Source: Acrasis kona (lineage: Eukaryota; Heterolobosea; Eutetramitea; Acrasida; Acrasidae). From it: 64,000 nt of DNA. The DNA lies in assembly GCA_026419775.2 (NCBI GenBank), contig JAOPGA020001037.1, positions 1-64,000 on the forward strand. The letters run 5' to 3'. Shown here one piece after another: positions 31,701 to 44,901 of the stretch; position 1 is the first letter of the stretch; the number at the start of each line of letters is the position of its first letter. Made by a program: the position numbers and the translations under genes. Below the pieces are notes generated by a model. It had not been told where the DNA came from, did no database searches, and was given only the letters and a program-made list of their open reading frames with translations.

Positions 31701-32976
31701 ATGACGAGACGTACGTCAATGGGAATTGGAAGCCGACGGTTGGCGTGGGTTCGGTGTGGGTTTCTGTTTCTGTTGGTGCAAGTAATGGGGATGAGTTGTC
31801 CTGAAGGATGACTTTATCTACTTGTACGGGAGATGTTTGTGTGGGTGAGGATGGATGGGCGTGGACTAGTTCGTGACCAAGCTCTGCAGGAATGTGAAAA
31901 GTTCCGAGGAATTTGTACATTTCTTCGTCGGGCGGTCCGCAGGTAATCATGCACTTGTTTAATTTTTGTAACTTTTCTGGAGTGTTGAAAGAACTTGTTT
32001 CCGTAAGGGACCATCTTGGTTTGAAATTACTTTCTCTACGAAAATGTCATTTTGTGATGTTAACCGAAAAACTTACCCGTCGAGATTGGAAGTCTCTACG
32101 TAGCACTGTCCTCCGTCGGAACTAGAGATTAGAATGAGATCGGCTGGTATCTGTTCATTCTCCTTGATCTTTACAATGTCACCAGCATATAACTGTTTGG
32201 CTTGGATGATTTTTTGATCCCCTCTTGCGTCGACCATGGTTAATCTTTTATTGTTGACTCTAGTGTCGGAACGAAGCCTCATCTAAAATGGTTGTTAACA
32301 TTTTTTGAGCCGTTAAAAAACTTACAAAGTCTTCGAAACCGTCTTTGAGCATGTTAACACCAACAATGAACACGACGGGTAGAATGGAAGTAACAGGATT
32401 CACAGGACTAACACCAGGAATCAATGTAAAAATCATCACAACAGTAAAATACAAGTTTGATAATTTCTTAGTGTACTGATGCCAAATATTGAGAAATATA
32501 AAATTCCACCAAGTATAGATTGTTGTGCTGACCGCGTTGCTCGGGTACTTTCTCTTTTTTAAAAAAGTGAGGTATTTGAATGGGCGGAAGCCTTTGTAGC
32601 TCTTGTTAGGATCCAGCAAGAAAGTTTTTTGTGCCATGTTGGCTTCGCGATCGCTAATATGTATTTCGTGCGATTGTTCGTTGATGAATACTGTAGGGGC
32701 TACTTCGGGAACTTGCACCGCCATAGCATCAACGGTCGGTACGGAAGTAAGATCATGAATAACATCAATTGTTGTTGTCGGTGTCGATTGCCTCATATCC
32801 GGTTGTTCGCTAATAGTTCTTTGCTCGAGGGGTGAGAAGTCAATATTGTCCATGGGAACGACCAAATCATCAACGGTTGGGGTTAGGGGAACTCGCATCT
32901 TTTCATCATCTTCATTTTGAATGCTGTCAATTACTTCGTCGACCGTGAGTCTCCCTGAAAGACTGGGGGAACTCAT
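28791..32976 (-). CDS. P4-type phospholipid-transporting ATPase (flippase), four exons
   Basis: Moves phospholipids from the outer or lumenal leaflet to the cytosolic leaflet. Exons 32976-32326, 32282-32077, 32035-31715 and 31674-28791 (introns 43, 41 and 40 nt) give 1353 residues. An acidic N-terminus of about 130 residues precedes the P4 core. Core motifs are [46 protein letters not shown] (actuator), the phosphorylation motif [12 protein letters not shown] (Asp near residue 555), [25 protein letters not shown], and [11 protein letters not shown] (hinge). About ten hydrophobic helices follow in P4 arrangement. A CDC50-type partner subunit is expected but not in this window. The nucleotide-binding domain has an acidic Ser/Glu insert. 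The stop overlaps AATAAA. Confidence 0.95.
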
Positions 32977-33836
32977 TGTGGTTGTCTGTTTTTAAAATTA
33001 TAACCACAAGATTACCAAAACTAATCGTGACAAATCCCTCAGATGCGGCACCCAATAAAACAAATAATATTGTGCCCGTCACAATCATGTCAATGATAGT
33101 GAAAGATCTTTAATAATCAACATATCTTTTGATTCCGCAGATATTCTCCGCAAAGAACCGTTAAAACACATTGGTATGAACAAAATCTAGCATTTATTTA
33201 ATTTTGTGAATTCAGTACATATAACTGTCTGTGTGAACATCATTGATCTGGTTGACGCTTCTATTTTTGGTCTTTCCTCTTTGAATTAAGACCCGTCTAA
33301 AGTTGTTCGATCATTTGCCTATTACATTGAATGGAACCATGACCAAAGTTGGTTCGCTGTGATCGAGTTTAATGTTCATAGAGAAGAAAGATACATTAAA
33401 GACTTATAATAATAACACTCCATTAAAATCCATTCAAAAGAGTCACAAGTATCAAGCTACTCTTATTGATGTGGACACTTCAATCTAGATGCTCTATTTA
33501 AAAGCATTGCAACGTTGATATCACTAATTTGAAGTCAATGTAGAGGGAGCATTGTTCTTTAAACTACATTCTAACAAGGTTTCAACTCGCCAGCACCCAA
33601 GAGATTGGAATCGCAAGAAACTCTCATAAAACACACACATGTGCTTTCGTTGACTGATCATTTCCCATCGGAAATATCTTTAATAAACAATTTTCTTCCG
33701 GAACTAATTGTCAAGCTTTAAGTCCTCCATCCCTTTTACAAGCTAATTTCCTGTCACTTATAGAACAACTTGTAATATTTGGCGCCAATCGGAATTTGTG
33801 CATCACTGATCCAGGAAATCCACACAACCACTCACA
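32977..33836. other. Divergent intergenic region, no gene seen
   Basis: Separates the P4-ATPase and CCT8 genes, transcribed away from each other. AT-rich, with no coding frame or RNA recognised; presumably holds both promoters. Confidence 0.45.
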
Positions 33837-35540
33837 ATGAACTTCAGCAGAGCAGGGTTGTCAGAGCTCCTCAAAGATGGAACAAAGCACATTTCGGGCG
33901 TAGACCAAGCAGTCCTTCGCAACATTGAAGCAACTGTTCAACTTTCGACACTGACAAGAACATCAATGGGACCCAACGGAATGAATAAAATCGTGATCAA
34001 TCATCTTGAAAAATTATTCGTAACACATGATGCTGCGACCATTCTTAAAGAACTTGAGGTCATACATCCCGCCGCAAAGATCGCCGTTCTTGCTGCTCAA
34101 GCACAAGAAGTTGAAGTACGTCCACTCACTTGGTGTCAATCCATTTTTTTAACACACAAATAGTGCGGAGATGGAACAAACTTTGTAGTCTGTTTGTGTG
34201 GTGAACTCATGCAACGTGCCGAAGATTTATTGCGCATGGGCCTACATACAAGCGACATTATAGAAGGATACAAGAAGGGAGTCGAGAAGGCAAGCGAAAT
34301 AATGGAATCTCTAGTCATCAAGCCAGTCAGTAACCTACGCGACGAAAAGGAAGTTTCAGGTGCCATGAAGAGCGCTCTATCTGCCAAGCTATACGGCTAC
34401 GAAGACATCATCTCACCAGTCGTCGCGAGAGCTTGCATAAATGCCTGTCCAAAGAATTTCAAAAACTTCAACGTGGACAACATTAGAGTTTTGAAAATCA
34501 ACGGAGGTGCCATTCATGACATTCACTTGATTGAAGGATTTGCCATCGAAAGAGATACCCACGGCACAGTCAAACACGTCAAGGATGGTGTCAAGGTGGC
34601 AGTATTCGGTTGCAATTTGGACACTGCATCGACAGAAACAAAGCACTCCGTAGTCATCAAGAGCGCTAGCGATCTATTGAGCTACTCTAACAGCGAGGAA
34701 GAGAGCATCGAGAGAGAGATCAAATCCATTGCTGATTCCGGCGTCAAGGTCGTCGTATCGAGCGGTGGATTTGGTGAGATGGCACTTCACTTTATCGAAC
34801 GATGTGGAATGATGGCCATCAAGGTCGCATCAAAATTCCAATTGAGACGCCTGTGCCAAGCCATTGGTGCCACCGCACTAGTCAGGGTGGGTCCACCAAC
34901 GGCCGACGAGATGGGCAATTGCGACAGCGTCCACGTGGAAGAAATTGGAGACACCAAAGTAATCGTCTTCAGGCAAGATCCAAAGAATGTAGATCGTGCT
35001 GGACTAAGCACCATCGTAGCGCGCGGTGCCACCCAAAACGTATTGGACGAAATCGAACGTGCCATTGACGACGGAGTCAATGTATACAAACAATTAACAA
35101 AGGATCAAAGATTAGTCGCTGGTGCGGGTGCCTTTGAAATTGAATTGGCGAGACAGTTGACGAGCTTTGCCGAAGAAACACCTGGCATCGAGCAATATGC
35201 CATCAAGAAGTACGCAGAGAGCTTCCACGTGGTGCCCAGGACCATTGCAGAGAGCGCAGGATACAGCGCCACGGACATCATTTCCAAACTGAACGCTGCT
35301 CACGAAGGAGGAAAGGTTAACTTTGGCGTGAGCGTCGAGGACAAGGACGGAATGGATGCTGTGGAGGAGAGCATCGTAGATCCATTCACCACCAAGTACT
35401 GGGCTGCTAAATTTGCAACGGATGCTGCGGTCACCATCTTGAGCGTGGATCAAATCATTATGGCGAGACCCGCTGGAGGACCTAAGCCAAGAAACCCTAA
35501 TGCCGGAAACAATTGGGATGATACCGATGAACATGTTTAA
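33837..35540 (+). CDS. CCT8: T-complex protein 1 subunit theta (CCT8), two exons
   Basis: One of the eight subunits of the cytosolic chaperonin TRiC, which folds actin and tubulin. Exons 33837-34115 and 34164-35540 (48-nt GTACGT...TAG intron) give 551 residues. Group II chaperonin motifs are present: TRTSMGPNGMNKIVINHLEK, VTHDAATILKELEV (family TNDGATIL) and CGDGTNFVVCL (family GDGTT, with N as in theta). The apical segment is followed by GIEQYAIKKYAESFHVVPRT and the C-terminal DQIIMARPAGGPKPRN. The GxGAFEIELA segment is intact. The stop overlaps AATAAA, and the gene ends 14 nt from the convergent ferredoxin gene. Confidence 0.97.
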
Positions 35541-35554
35541 TAAATTTGAAACTT

Positions 35555-36122
35555 TTACTTCTTGTCTACTTGCATGTTTCTGGTGAATTTGGGCAGCACC
35601 ACCGTCATTCCTTCTAAATCTTTGGTGAGTTCTATTTGACAGCCTAGACGTGACCTGTAATTGTTTAGTAGCAGATTGATGCGTGTGTGATTTTTTACAT
35701 TTCGGTGAGACCGTACGCCAAATCAAGCATGTCTTCCTCTTCTTCTACTGGCTCTGGGATTTTATCAAAGTAGTCCTCGTGAACGTATACGTGGCAAGTG
35801 GAGCATGCTAGGGATCCTTCGCAGGCGCCCTCTAGGTCAATGTTATTATCGTGGGCTACATTCATAACATTCTCTCCGATCGGGGCTTCTACTGTTTTTT
35901 TCTCCCCTTTTGAATCGATGAAATGTATGGTGATTCTGACGTTGCGTGTGAATAGGATGCATGTTTTGTGACAAACTTTTCTCCGGTTATTTCTCCTCTT
36001 TTTCCTCCTCCATCACACTTGACTTGTGTGGTAGTAAAGTTTCTGTATATTAGTGATTTTTGTGGTGTGACTTTCAGTATCGCTCTCGATATTGGTCTGT
36101 ATGCCCTAATCATGTTGAACAT
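35555..36122 (-). CDS. Mitochondrial-type [2Fe-2S] ferredoxin (adrenodoxin family), three exons
   Basis: Transfers electrons from ferredoxin reductase to Fe-S cluster assembly and other mitochondrial acceptors. Exons 36122-35977, 35935-35699 and 35654-35555 (introns 41 and 44 nt; the second has a CTAAAC branch site) give 160 residues. A basic N-terminus (FNMIRAYRPISRAILKVTPQ) looks like a mitochondrial presequence. The cluster ligands are in CEGSLACSTC and SRLGCQIEL. The adrenodoxin-type segments TVEAPIGENVMNVAHDNNID, DMLDLAYGLTEM and MTVVLPKFTRNMQVD are present. The start could also be the in-frame ATG three codons later. Confidence 0.95.
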
Positions 36123-36425
36123 TTTTTGTAATATAATTAACACGAAGAAGTTTAGGGCACTTTGTCCCGATGGTTGGTACGTTTGACCAGTGTGGTTTTG
36201 AATCATTTTTGAAAGGAGTGGCAAACAAGGAAATACAGGAAGAGAAGCAATAGATAATATTTCAGAAAGGACACCGACCGAAATGTACCAAAAAATATCC
36301 AACAGAGAATTATGTGGAAGAATAATTGTTTTTAATGAGATATTCAACCCATGCTGCATTGCTGATTTGATTGAAATACATCATACAATAACTTATAGAA
36401 AAATTTATAATTTAATTTTTAGTGT
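36123..36425. other. Intergenic, no gene seen
   Basis: Short spacer between the 5' end of the ferredoxin gene and the 3' end of the leishmanolysin gene, both on the minus strand. Nothing recognised. Confidence 0.45.
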
Positions 36426-39400
36426 TTATAGTTTATACAATTCACTTGAGTTTTGTAAGTTTAACCTCACTTCAGTCTTTCTGCGCTTTAGAATGTATAC
36501 TGCGGCTGTGGCTACCAATAAAACAACAGCCAAAATAAATATAGCCCCGAAAATTGAGCTTAAAATTATAATAAATACCACTGTGCTAACCGGTTTTGAT
36601 CCTTCACAACTCGACACACAACCTACTCCAAGACTGTTGAGTTGTACACTCATACTACTATTGTCCGCGCTTTGTAATATCTCCTCAATTATTCTTCCAG
36701 ATGAAGTCTGATAGTTTATATTCGACTGTGAAATTGCAATTCTAAACATTGTGCTAAGATATGCTTGTTCTCTAAACTTGGTAGGCTTGTAGGTCAACAA
36801 GCAAACGCTTTTTGCCTGATTAGAAGACATTGACGCCTTGATGCTGTATCCCGAGTCATCAGATGCTTCCAACTGTAATCGATAAACAATATTGTTGTCA
36901 AACGGGCAACTTATTTTTTTATAAGAGAATTCATCTGTTGAGTTGTAAACTAGATATAAACTTTTTGTACTTTGCTCAACTGAAGCTGTAAATTGATATT
37001 GATAGTTTTGAACTGGACGAGAGAATAAACTGAGTTCTATAATATGCCCAAAAGCGCTCGACGTTGACAATACACTGTATTCTATAAATGTAGATTTTCC
37101 ACTCATGCTATTGAAATTGTTCGACACCATGGCTTGTCTGGCCTTTGAGCTCGAGTTGAAATTAGAAGTGAGCTGTACGGCTGCACTATTTGAAGTAAGT
37201 GAAACTGCGGAGAATGGAGTAGCGTCTGGTACATCGCTGACAGGAGCAGAAAATTGAGAAGTAACTGTACTAATGTCCTTGAAAGTTGTGCTAAAGGATA
37301 GTGACTCTGAAGAAGTATAGGAAAACAATAATGCTCCGTTCGCATACCGGACAGCAGCATTATTATATATGAGACCTATAATTACAAATTGGTTTAGTGC
37401 ATCTAGAGCGGGCACTTTACAAGCGCATGTAGTGGAGCCACATGATGCTTGAGCGTAGGCGTATACGGCTGTAGAGGATGCTACAAAATTTGTATAATCA
37501 TATTTAGTATCATAAATAAACTGGCATTGCATGGCACCCACATTCAGATTTATTCCTGTTAGGACGATCGTATCGTCCATCGAAGCCGTAATCTTGGATG
37601 AAGAGTAAAGTAGTGGATACAGTATAACTGGAGTAGGAGTAGGTGTGGTCTGTTTTTGTGTAGCAGATGGTGTAGGCGTAGATGCAGGACCAGGAGTTGT
37701 CATGGATGTAGATGTTGGAGTTTGGGATGTTGATTTAGTTGTTGATGAGGGTGTTGGAGAATTTGTTGACGTTGGAGCAGCGGTTGTTGTTGAAGGAGTT
37801 TGGGTTGGTGTTGGTGAGGAGGTAGGGTTTTGAGTTTGAGAAGCAGTTGGAGTAGGTGTTTTGGTAGGAGTGGGCGTATTAGCTGGAGTAGAAGTAGTAG
37901 ACGTTGGCGTGGGCGTAGATGTTTTGGTAGGTGCTGGTGTATTAGATGGTGTCGACGTGCCAGATGTAGAGGTGGAAGTTGGTGTAGGTGTATTAGCTGG
38001 AGTAGAAGTAGTAGACGGAGTTGATGTAGTAGACGTTGGTGTCGGTGTAGATGTTCTAGTTTGAGTAGGAGTGTTTGCAGGTGTAGATGTTTTGGTGGGT
38101 GTTGGAGTAGGTGTAATAGTTAGAGTAGGTGTTGGGGTGGGAGTATTGGTTTGCAAAACTGTAGTAGAAGGCGTCGATATCTGGCCACCCGGACACAAGA
38201 CAGAAGCATTTGGGCAATTAAAGTAGCCGTGATAACCAGTAACTGACACAGTCAACGGTCCACCGCCAATAGGGCATGTATAGTTATTTGAACCAATTGT
38301 TACAACCACAAATCCATTTACGCAGTATTGTAAATAGCATCTAGTATCGACTGAATCTTGAATGTAACCATTTCCATTAACCATAAGGTTACTATTAAAG
38401 CATCTACTATTAGTATAACCGTATGTATTTCCTGTTTCTGATATATATCCTGCAGGGTAGCTAGCAGCTGTTGCTGAACTCGTACAGTCACCATTACTAT
38501 ACCCAAACACAATTGGACAGTAGTCCATATATTGTAAATTACCACCTTTTGTGTTATCACTGAGATGAGCATAAAATCCTAGAGAAGAAGAGTAAGTACT
38601 AATAGCACATATGCCGCTATATCGATGACCATAAGTACAATCAGGTTTTGATTCTTTACAAAAGTAACCGCTTGTGTAGTTACCAGTGTTTAATTTCCAG
38701 TTTTCACAACGATCATTCAAGAATGAGCATCCTTGTTTGTACCCCCATGCGAGATATTCTGCTTGGTCATAATTAGGTACGTACCAACCAGAATCATGAA
38801 ACAATGCTAACGTGATTGCACTGATCGACGGATTATTAGGGGGGTTATAATATTGAACAGATGCTTGCATGTACTCGCCAAGGTAACTTCTCATTTTCCA
38901 GTGGCTTCCTGCTGTTCCTGACCCTCCTATATCTTCCAATTCTCCACCAATAGCATTGGGGCAATCAAATTGTTTTCTAACTGCGTCTACTACCCTGGGA
39001 GTTGTGATGAAGGTGTATTGTTTTGTTACTCCGTTGAATGTTCTTGATATTGTAGTTGTAACGTTTTGCACATTGGAGCCATCTGGATTGACGAAGTAAT
39101 TAAACATTTGACCACTAAATCCAAGAGCGTGTGATATTTCATGGATTAAAGTATATACCATTGTTGGTATGTCGAGCTTGTAGAAATTTTCTGGATTAAT
39201 GTTAACCTGGCCACCAAGCGAGCGGTCCCTTTGGTCGAACAAACACGCCAACGCGTAGGCGACTAAACCGCTGTCACTACTGTCTGGAGGACTCGGTCTT
39301 GCTGTTAAGAATAGAACAATATCTGCTGAAGCGTATACTGTTGAATCTACTGGCACACCTCCTCTCGCCCCGCACGATGAAATGCCAGATAATTTCAGGC

Positions 39401-39899
39401 CTCCCACCACTGGTTGTACGTTCAAAACATTTGAGAACTTTGTTGCGACTAGGTTGATGACAGTATTCAAGGTTTGTATGCGCGTATCATTTATGCACAT
39501 CTGAAAGGTACATGTGCCCCAACAATCTTCTGAGTTGGAACTAGTGCAGTTTACTGAATTACTTGATGGGTTCCCTCTGCGAAAGCGCTTGAACGTGTTA
39601 AATATTTAAATCAATCCACTTACTTGTCCTACTGATGTACACTGCATTTGGTTTATATCGTTGTACAAAAATGTTGAATTGAAGAAAATTCTCAACGGTT
39701 GGAAGGTTGTCCCTGGAGTATCTCTCTTCGCGGAGTGCACGAACTTGTGGTAATTAGTCTGAGATATTACCTTCGGTGGTGGTTCGGTAGTGCTAGCTAG
39801 GATCTCATGTCCACATTGATGGTACTCACCACCGCTATGAACATGGGAATGAGCTAAAGCAGCAACGAACAGACTGAAGAGTAGTATCAACAGTCTCAT
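36426..39899 (-). CDS. Leishmanolysin-like (M8/GP63) metalloprotease with mucin-like stalk and membrane anchor
   Basis: Exons 39899-39624 and 39587-36426 (36-nt intron GTAAGT...AAG) give 1145 residues. A signal peptide ([16 protein letters not shown]) is followed by the M8 protease: [17 protein letters not shown] carries the HExxH zinc site, GSHWKMRS supplies the third His after an insert, and a Met-turn lies in EYMQAS. Cys-rich repeats follow, then a Thr/Pro/Ser stalk of about 150 residues (about 37.6-38.15 kb) of TPTPT and [11 protein letters not shown] units. A beta-rich extracellular domain, one transmembrane helix near the C-terminus and a short KRRKTEV-type cytoplasmic tail complete it. 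It is therefore a cell-surface zinc protease; kinetoplastid GP63 is GPI-anchored instead. Confidence 0.93.
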
Positions 39900-40180
39900 T
39901 TCTAATTTACAAATAGTTAACCGAGTTTCCGTATCGAGAAGTAGGACCTAAATCCTTTTTGCAGGTTGCTTTTAATTACCCGAATCCAATTCAATACTTT
40001 TACAATATTTTTACTACTACATATTAGTCGAAATAGCTAATATTAAAGTAGATATTTGACTCTAAATGTGAAGGTACCAGCTTCTAAATACCTGCATAAC
40101 ATTAATCCTATTAATGTCCATTCGCTGCTAATTTTATTTGGTCAACTCCCCCTGCAATACGTTATCTCTAAAACTGCACC

Positions 40181-43100
40181 ATGAGCCAAAACCAAGCTCA
40201 CTCTGATATAGTCGAGAAGCTAGATGAATATGATAAGACGATAGCGGAAAAAATGGAAGAGCTCAATAATTTGAGTAAAAACAGGCAGTCTGTAGACCTC
40301 AGAAACAACCTGTTCACAGGCGCGGATAGGGAGCAGCAAGTTAGCGACCTTCAAAAAGAGACATCTCGCAAGACTGATGAGATTTCAAAATTGAGAAGAC
40401 AGTCTACTGAAAAGGAAGTAGACATGGAGCGCATGCAAAAGGACATTGACGAACAAAATACTAGAATAAAAGAGCTTAGGCACCACCTTCGCATGGAGCA
40501 GGCCGCGATAAAGGAGAAGGATAAAGAACTTACGCTTTCAGTCAAGGCTCGAGAAGATCTAGAAAAGAAGCTAAAGGACACGTCAGATAGCCTAGAACAG
40601 AATAGAAAGGACTCGCAACGCCAAATAAGAGAATATCAGGACGAAGTTGACGAGTTGAAAAGAAATTTGGCAAAAGAGCAGCTAAATCTAAAACAAAAAG
40701 AAGAGCAAGTCGACAATGCCACTAAAAAGGGCGAAGAGTACGAACAAAAAGTGAAAACCGCAACAACTGATCTAGAAAGAATCAAGCGGGAGGCAGATAA
40801 AGCTCACAAAGAAAACCAAAAGCACATTGAGGAACTAAAAGATGTAGTGATGAGAGAGCAAAGTGTTGGGTTAAGCAAATCCCGTGACTTGGAAAAGTAT
40901 CAAAAAGCAGAGCAGGAACTTCAAAAAGCCATCGCCGCTTCAAAGTCAGCCAAGGAACAGTCCGACAAGAACATTGTCGACAAGGAGAATGCAATTTTGG
41001 AATTGAATAATTCACTCAACGCGGAACGGAGCACCATTAAAAATCTGCAACAAGAGCTTCAAGACTTCAAGTTGCACAAAGAAGAGCTTGAAAAGAAGCT
41101 TACCGATGTTAGTGCAGACTTTGACAATCAAAAGCAAAGTTCTCAAAAAGCTTCAACCGAATACAACACCCAGATTGAAGACCTTACAAGAAGCTTACAA
41201 AAAGAAAAGGTTTTGTCAGAATTAAAGGAGAAGGAGTTGAGGTCATCTAGAGACAACAGTTCAGAGTTGGTGTCGAAACTAGATGAAACCACAAACTTGT
41301 ACAATGCCAAGCAAAAAGAAGCAAGCAGACTTTTAGACGAAATCATCGAGCTACGAGAGGAATTCAAACTACACCGAACAAACAGTGAGTCAGCAGCACA
41401 GCAACTCTCGGTTCAATTATCCACACAAAGCGAGCACACAAAAGAACTTCAATCAATAATCGATCAAAACAACGAAGAGCTTAACACCATTCAATCGATT
41501 CTGAAAAAATGAAAAAGAGAATCACCTCGTCAAGGAGAATAGATTGACCGAGGACATTGGTTTTTTAGAATGAAGAGATTCAAGAGAAGCAATCAAGAAT
41601 ATCCAGTTTGGAAAAAGACATTCTCGAGATAAACGAAAGGGAAAATAAATTGATTTCCGATCTACAATCCAGAGAATTATCCTCCGACTTGCTCAACAAG
41701 GAGTTAACAACACAGAAGGAAAATCTCGAAGCGTTAAAATCCAACCTAAGCGACGCTCATTCCGAACTAAACTCGCACAAGGATACCGTAACCAGCCTTA
41801 ACGACAATATTAAAAATCTCAACGATGACATTTTCAAACTAGACGAGCAAGTCAAGACCAAGACCATCGAATTCGAGAACCTCAAAAGCACACACGACCA
41901 AAAAGAACAACAAGTGGAATCTTTTAAAAAATCACAACAAGAACTTTCCGACAAGATTTCTACACTCGAAGAAGAAAAGAAACAAATGGAAGAATCACTT
42001 TCGCAAGAAAAGAATTCCATACAAGAACACAAGAAACAAGTGGAGGAACTTCAAGAACAAGTCAAGGCCAAAGCATTAGAAGTCGAAACCATCAGTCAAC
42101 TCAAAGATTCTAACCAAAAACAAACCGAACAGTTAACACTACAAATCACTCTCCTGTCCGAAAAATCCACCACCTTGGAAGAATCATTAACCACGGAAAA
42201 ACAAACGGTCGAAAACCTCTCACTACAAGTCAATTCACTAACCGAAGAATTAACAAACGAAAAGGAACAAAACCAAAAGTTAACCAACGACCTCACTTCG
42301 CTTCAATCAACCAACGACCAACTCGTTCAATCCCAAGACGAAAACATTAAAAACATCCAACAACTCAACGAAGCATTAACCCTAGAAAAGGAATCCACTC
42401 AATCTCTCCAATCACAAATAACAACATTAAATCAAGGAGCCGACACATTAGCAGCTTCCGAAAAGGAAAAGATCGAAAAGATCAATTCCCTACTTTCCGA
42501 GATGGAATCACTCAAAAATCAGTCGAGCGAATCACAAAACACCATTGATGGATTACATTCTCTCAATCAAGAACATTCCAAATTAATCAAATCCCTACAA
42601 GACGAACAATCCGAAAAAATGCACATCATCTCACAACGTGATTTACAATTGGAAGAATTACATTTAAAAACGAACGATTTGATTCAATCGCACGAATCTG
42701 AAATCATTTCGAAAACGCTCGAATCGAACGAATTGAATTCACAAATTTCGTCATTAACGATTCGACTAGAATCAATCACGACCGAATTAGATTCCCTACG
42801 AAACGAATCCAATTCTCAAAAAGAATTAATTCATTCTCTCAACGACTCTCTGATCGAAAAACAAAACACCAACGAATCCAATGGCGACCTGATTAGAGAA
42901 TTAGAATCAAAAAGAGAACAATTGGATCAACATTTACGAGAATTAAATCACTTTTTGGACCTAGAGAAACAAATCGTAAAAACAAGAGACGAGAGCATTC
43001 ATTTATTAAATGATGAAATTGATTTCAAAACGAAAACAATCGACGAATTGAATCAGAATGGAAGGGAAAATGATTTGAAGATGAATGGATTGAATGATTT

Positions 43101-44898
43101 GATCGAGGAATTAAATTTGAAAAAAAATGGAATGGAATCTGAAATGGAATCCATGAATTCGAACATCAAGGAATTGGAATCTAATTTGGAATCGAAGAAT
43201 TTAATCATTGAAGAATTGGAAAGGAATGTTGAATCAAAATCATCAACCATTCAAGAATTGGAATCTAATGTCGAATCAAAATCATCTACCATTCAAGAAT
43301 TGGAATCCAACATTGAATCCAAAAAATCAATCATTCAAGAATTGGAATCTAATGTCGAATCAAAATCATCAACCATTCAAGAATTGGAATCCAACATTGA
43401 ATCAAAATCATCAACCATTCAAGAATTAGAATCGACCATCGAAAATCACGCCAGTCACATTTCGACTCTACTCTCCAAGATCGAATTATTAGAATCAATC
43501 AATTCCACCAATTCATCAACCATCCAAGAACACCTCGATACCATATCGACGCTAACCCTTCAAATCACTAATCTCCAATCCACACAATCCAATCTCGAAT
43601 CACAAATCACTCATCTCCAATCCACACAATCCAATCTCGAATCTCGATCCAATTCTCAAAAAGTAGAACTCATCGCTCTCCTAGAAACCAAATCCGCTCT
43701 AGAATCCACTGTTTTGGAAAAGGAACAAATCATTTGTCATCACATTCAAGATCGAACCGAATTGATTCAAAATTTCAATAACGAACACGTAGAAATCTTA
43801 TCGGAGAATAAAAGATTGAACAAGGTGATTTCTGCGCTCGAAGATTCGTTATCGCAACGCGAATTACAAATCAAACAACAAAAGGATTCGTCCGATGATT
43901 TGAAAAGAAAGAGCATCACGTTGGAACGCGAAAATAAGAATTTAAAATCCAATTCCATCCAACAAAAAAAAATATTGGAAGATGCTCAGGTTCGATTGAA
44001 TTTGGAAACCAAAAGAAACGAAAAATTCGAGAGGAGCAAATCGGGATTGGTCAGGAGCATAAGAGAACATGCGATTAATATGAAATTGGATCCTGAACAA
44101 CGATACGCTAGTGCCATTAGCGAATTGGAAAAGAAATTATTGATTTCGAAAAATGAATTGAAGGATTTGAAACAAGATAAGGAACAATTATATAAAGAAT
44201 TTAAAGAATTTCAAATCAAATCCAAAAAATCACAATTGACGTTCGAAAAACAAATCAAGGATTTGGAACAGAAATTACAGGCGGTTAGCGACGAGAGGGA
44301 CGAAGCGATCGATAAGAGAATAAAGAGCGAAGAGAATCATTTGAACATGTTGGGAGAGGTCAGACAGTTGAACATTAATAATGATTTGTTGGAAAAGAAA
44401 TTCGATCATTCGTTGAGAGTCAAGGAGAAGATTACTAGTTTGTTGGAGGATCAATCGGAAGAGATTATTAATCCTTATCCTTATGCAAATGATGACGAAT
44501 TGAATGCGTTGGCTAGTAAGAAACCACCGGCCAGTCATGCCAGGACGTTGAGCGGCGGCGGAAGTATGAATCGTACCATGAATAGAGTGGTGGCTGGTCA
44601 GAGGAAGAGCATGGTGGTCGGCAACAAGATGAATAATACGTCGTCGTCCGCTACCAGCAGGCCTAGAGATTATTTGAAACAAATTGATGATTTGGAAGCG
44701 AAATTAAACATTGTGAATTCTGAAATGGAAAATGTGGAAAAGAAGAAGGTGTTGGAAGTTTCTCAATCGGCTCAGGTCACTCCTAGGAATTTTGAAAAAC
44801 ATTTGGTGCCAGAAGGTTCCAGAAGCGAAAATAATACACCAAGAGTCAAGTCGAGCATCATGGTCGTTCCACAAGATGAAGTGGTCAGTTTGGAATAA
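40181..44898 (+). CDS. Very long coiled-coil protein (about 1560 residues)
   Basis: Two frames, 40181-41513 and 41569-44898, belong to one protein. The first ends at a TGA in the A6 run 41504-41509. Removing one A, and splicing a likely 40-nt intron 41529-41568 (weak GTCAAG donor, strong TTTTTTAG acceptor), gives exactly 1559 codons. The chain is almost entirely heptad coiled coil rich in Glu, Lys, Ser, Asn and Leu, with no motor, membrane or catalytic domain. Six tandem 14-residue units lie at 43177-43428. The last 150 residues are basic and less helical. It resembles tethering, centrosomal or cytoskeletal coiled-coil proteins by composition only. Its stop (GAATAAA) is 3 nt from that of the converging gene. 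Confidence 0.8.
43177..43428 (+). repeat. Six tandem 42-bp repeats encoding a 14-residue coiled-coil unit
   Basis: Units encode E-S-N-(V/I/L)-E-S-K-S-S-T-I-Q-E-L with minor changes (first unit ESNLESKNLIIEEL, second ERNVESKSSTIQEL). Fourteen residues equal two heptads, so units can be gained or lost without disturbing the coiled coil. The near-identical DNA suggests recent expansion. Confidence 0.9.
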
Positions 44899-44901
44899 AA
44901 T

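Noticed and set aside
37645..38064. Plus-strand Val/Gly/Asp-rich frames opposite the leishmanolysin stalk
   Set aside because: Antisense translation of the Thr/Pro-repeat DNA.
39575..39623. Apparent frame mismatch at the first intron of the leishmanolysin gene
   Set aside because: Using the AAG acceptor at 39589-39588 instead of the CAG nearer the downstream exon gives a 36-nt intron that keeps the frame.
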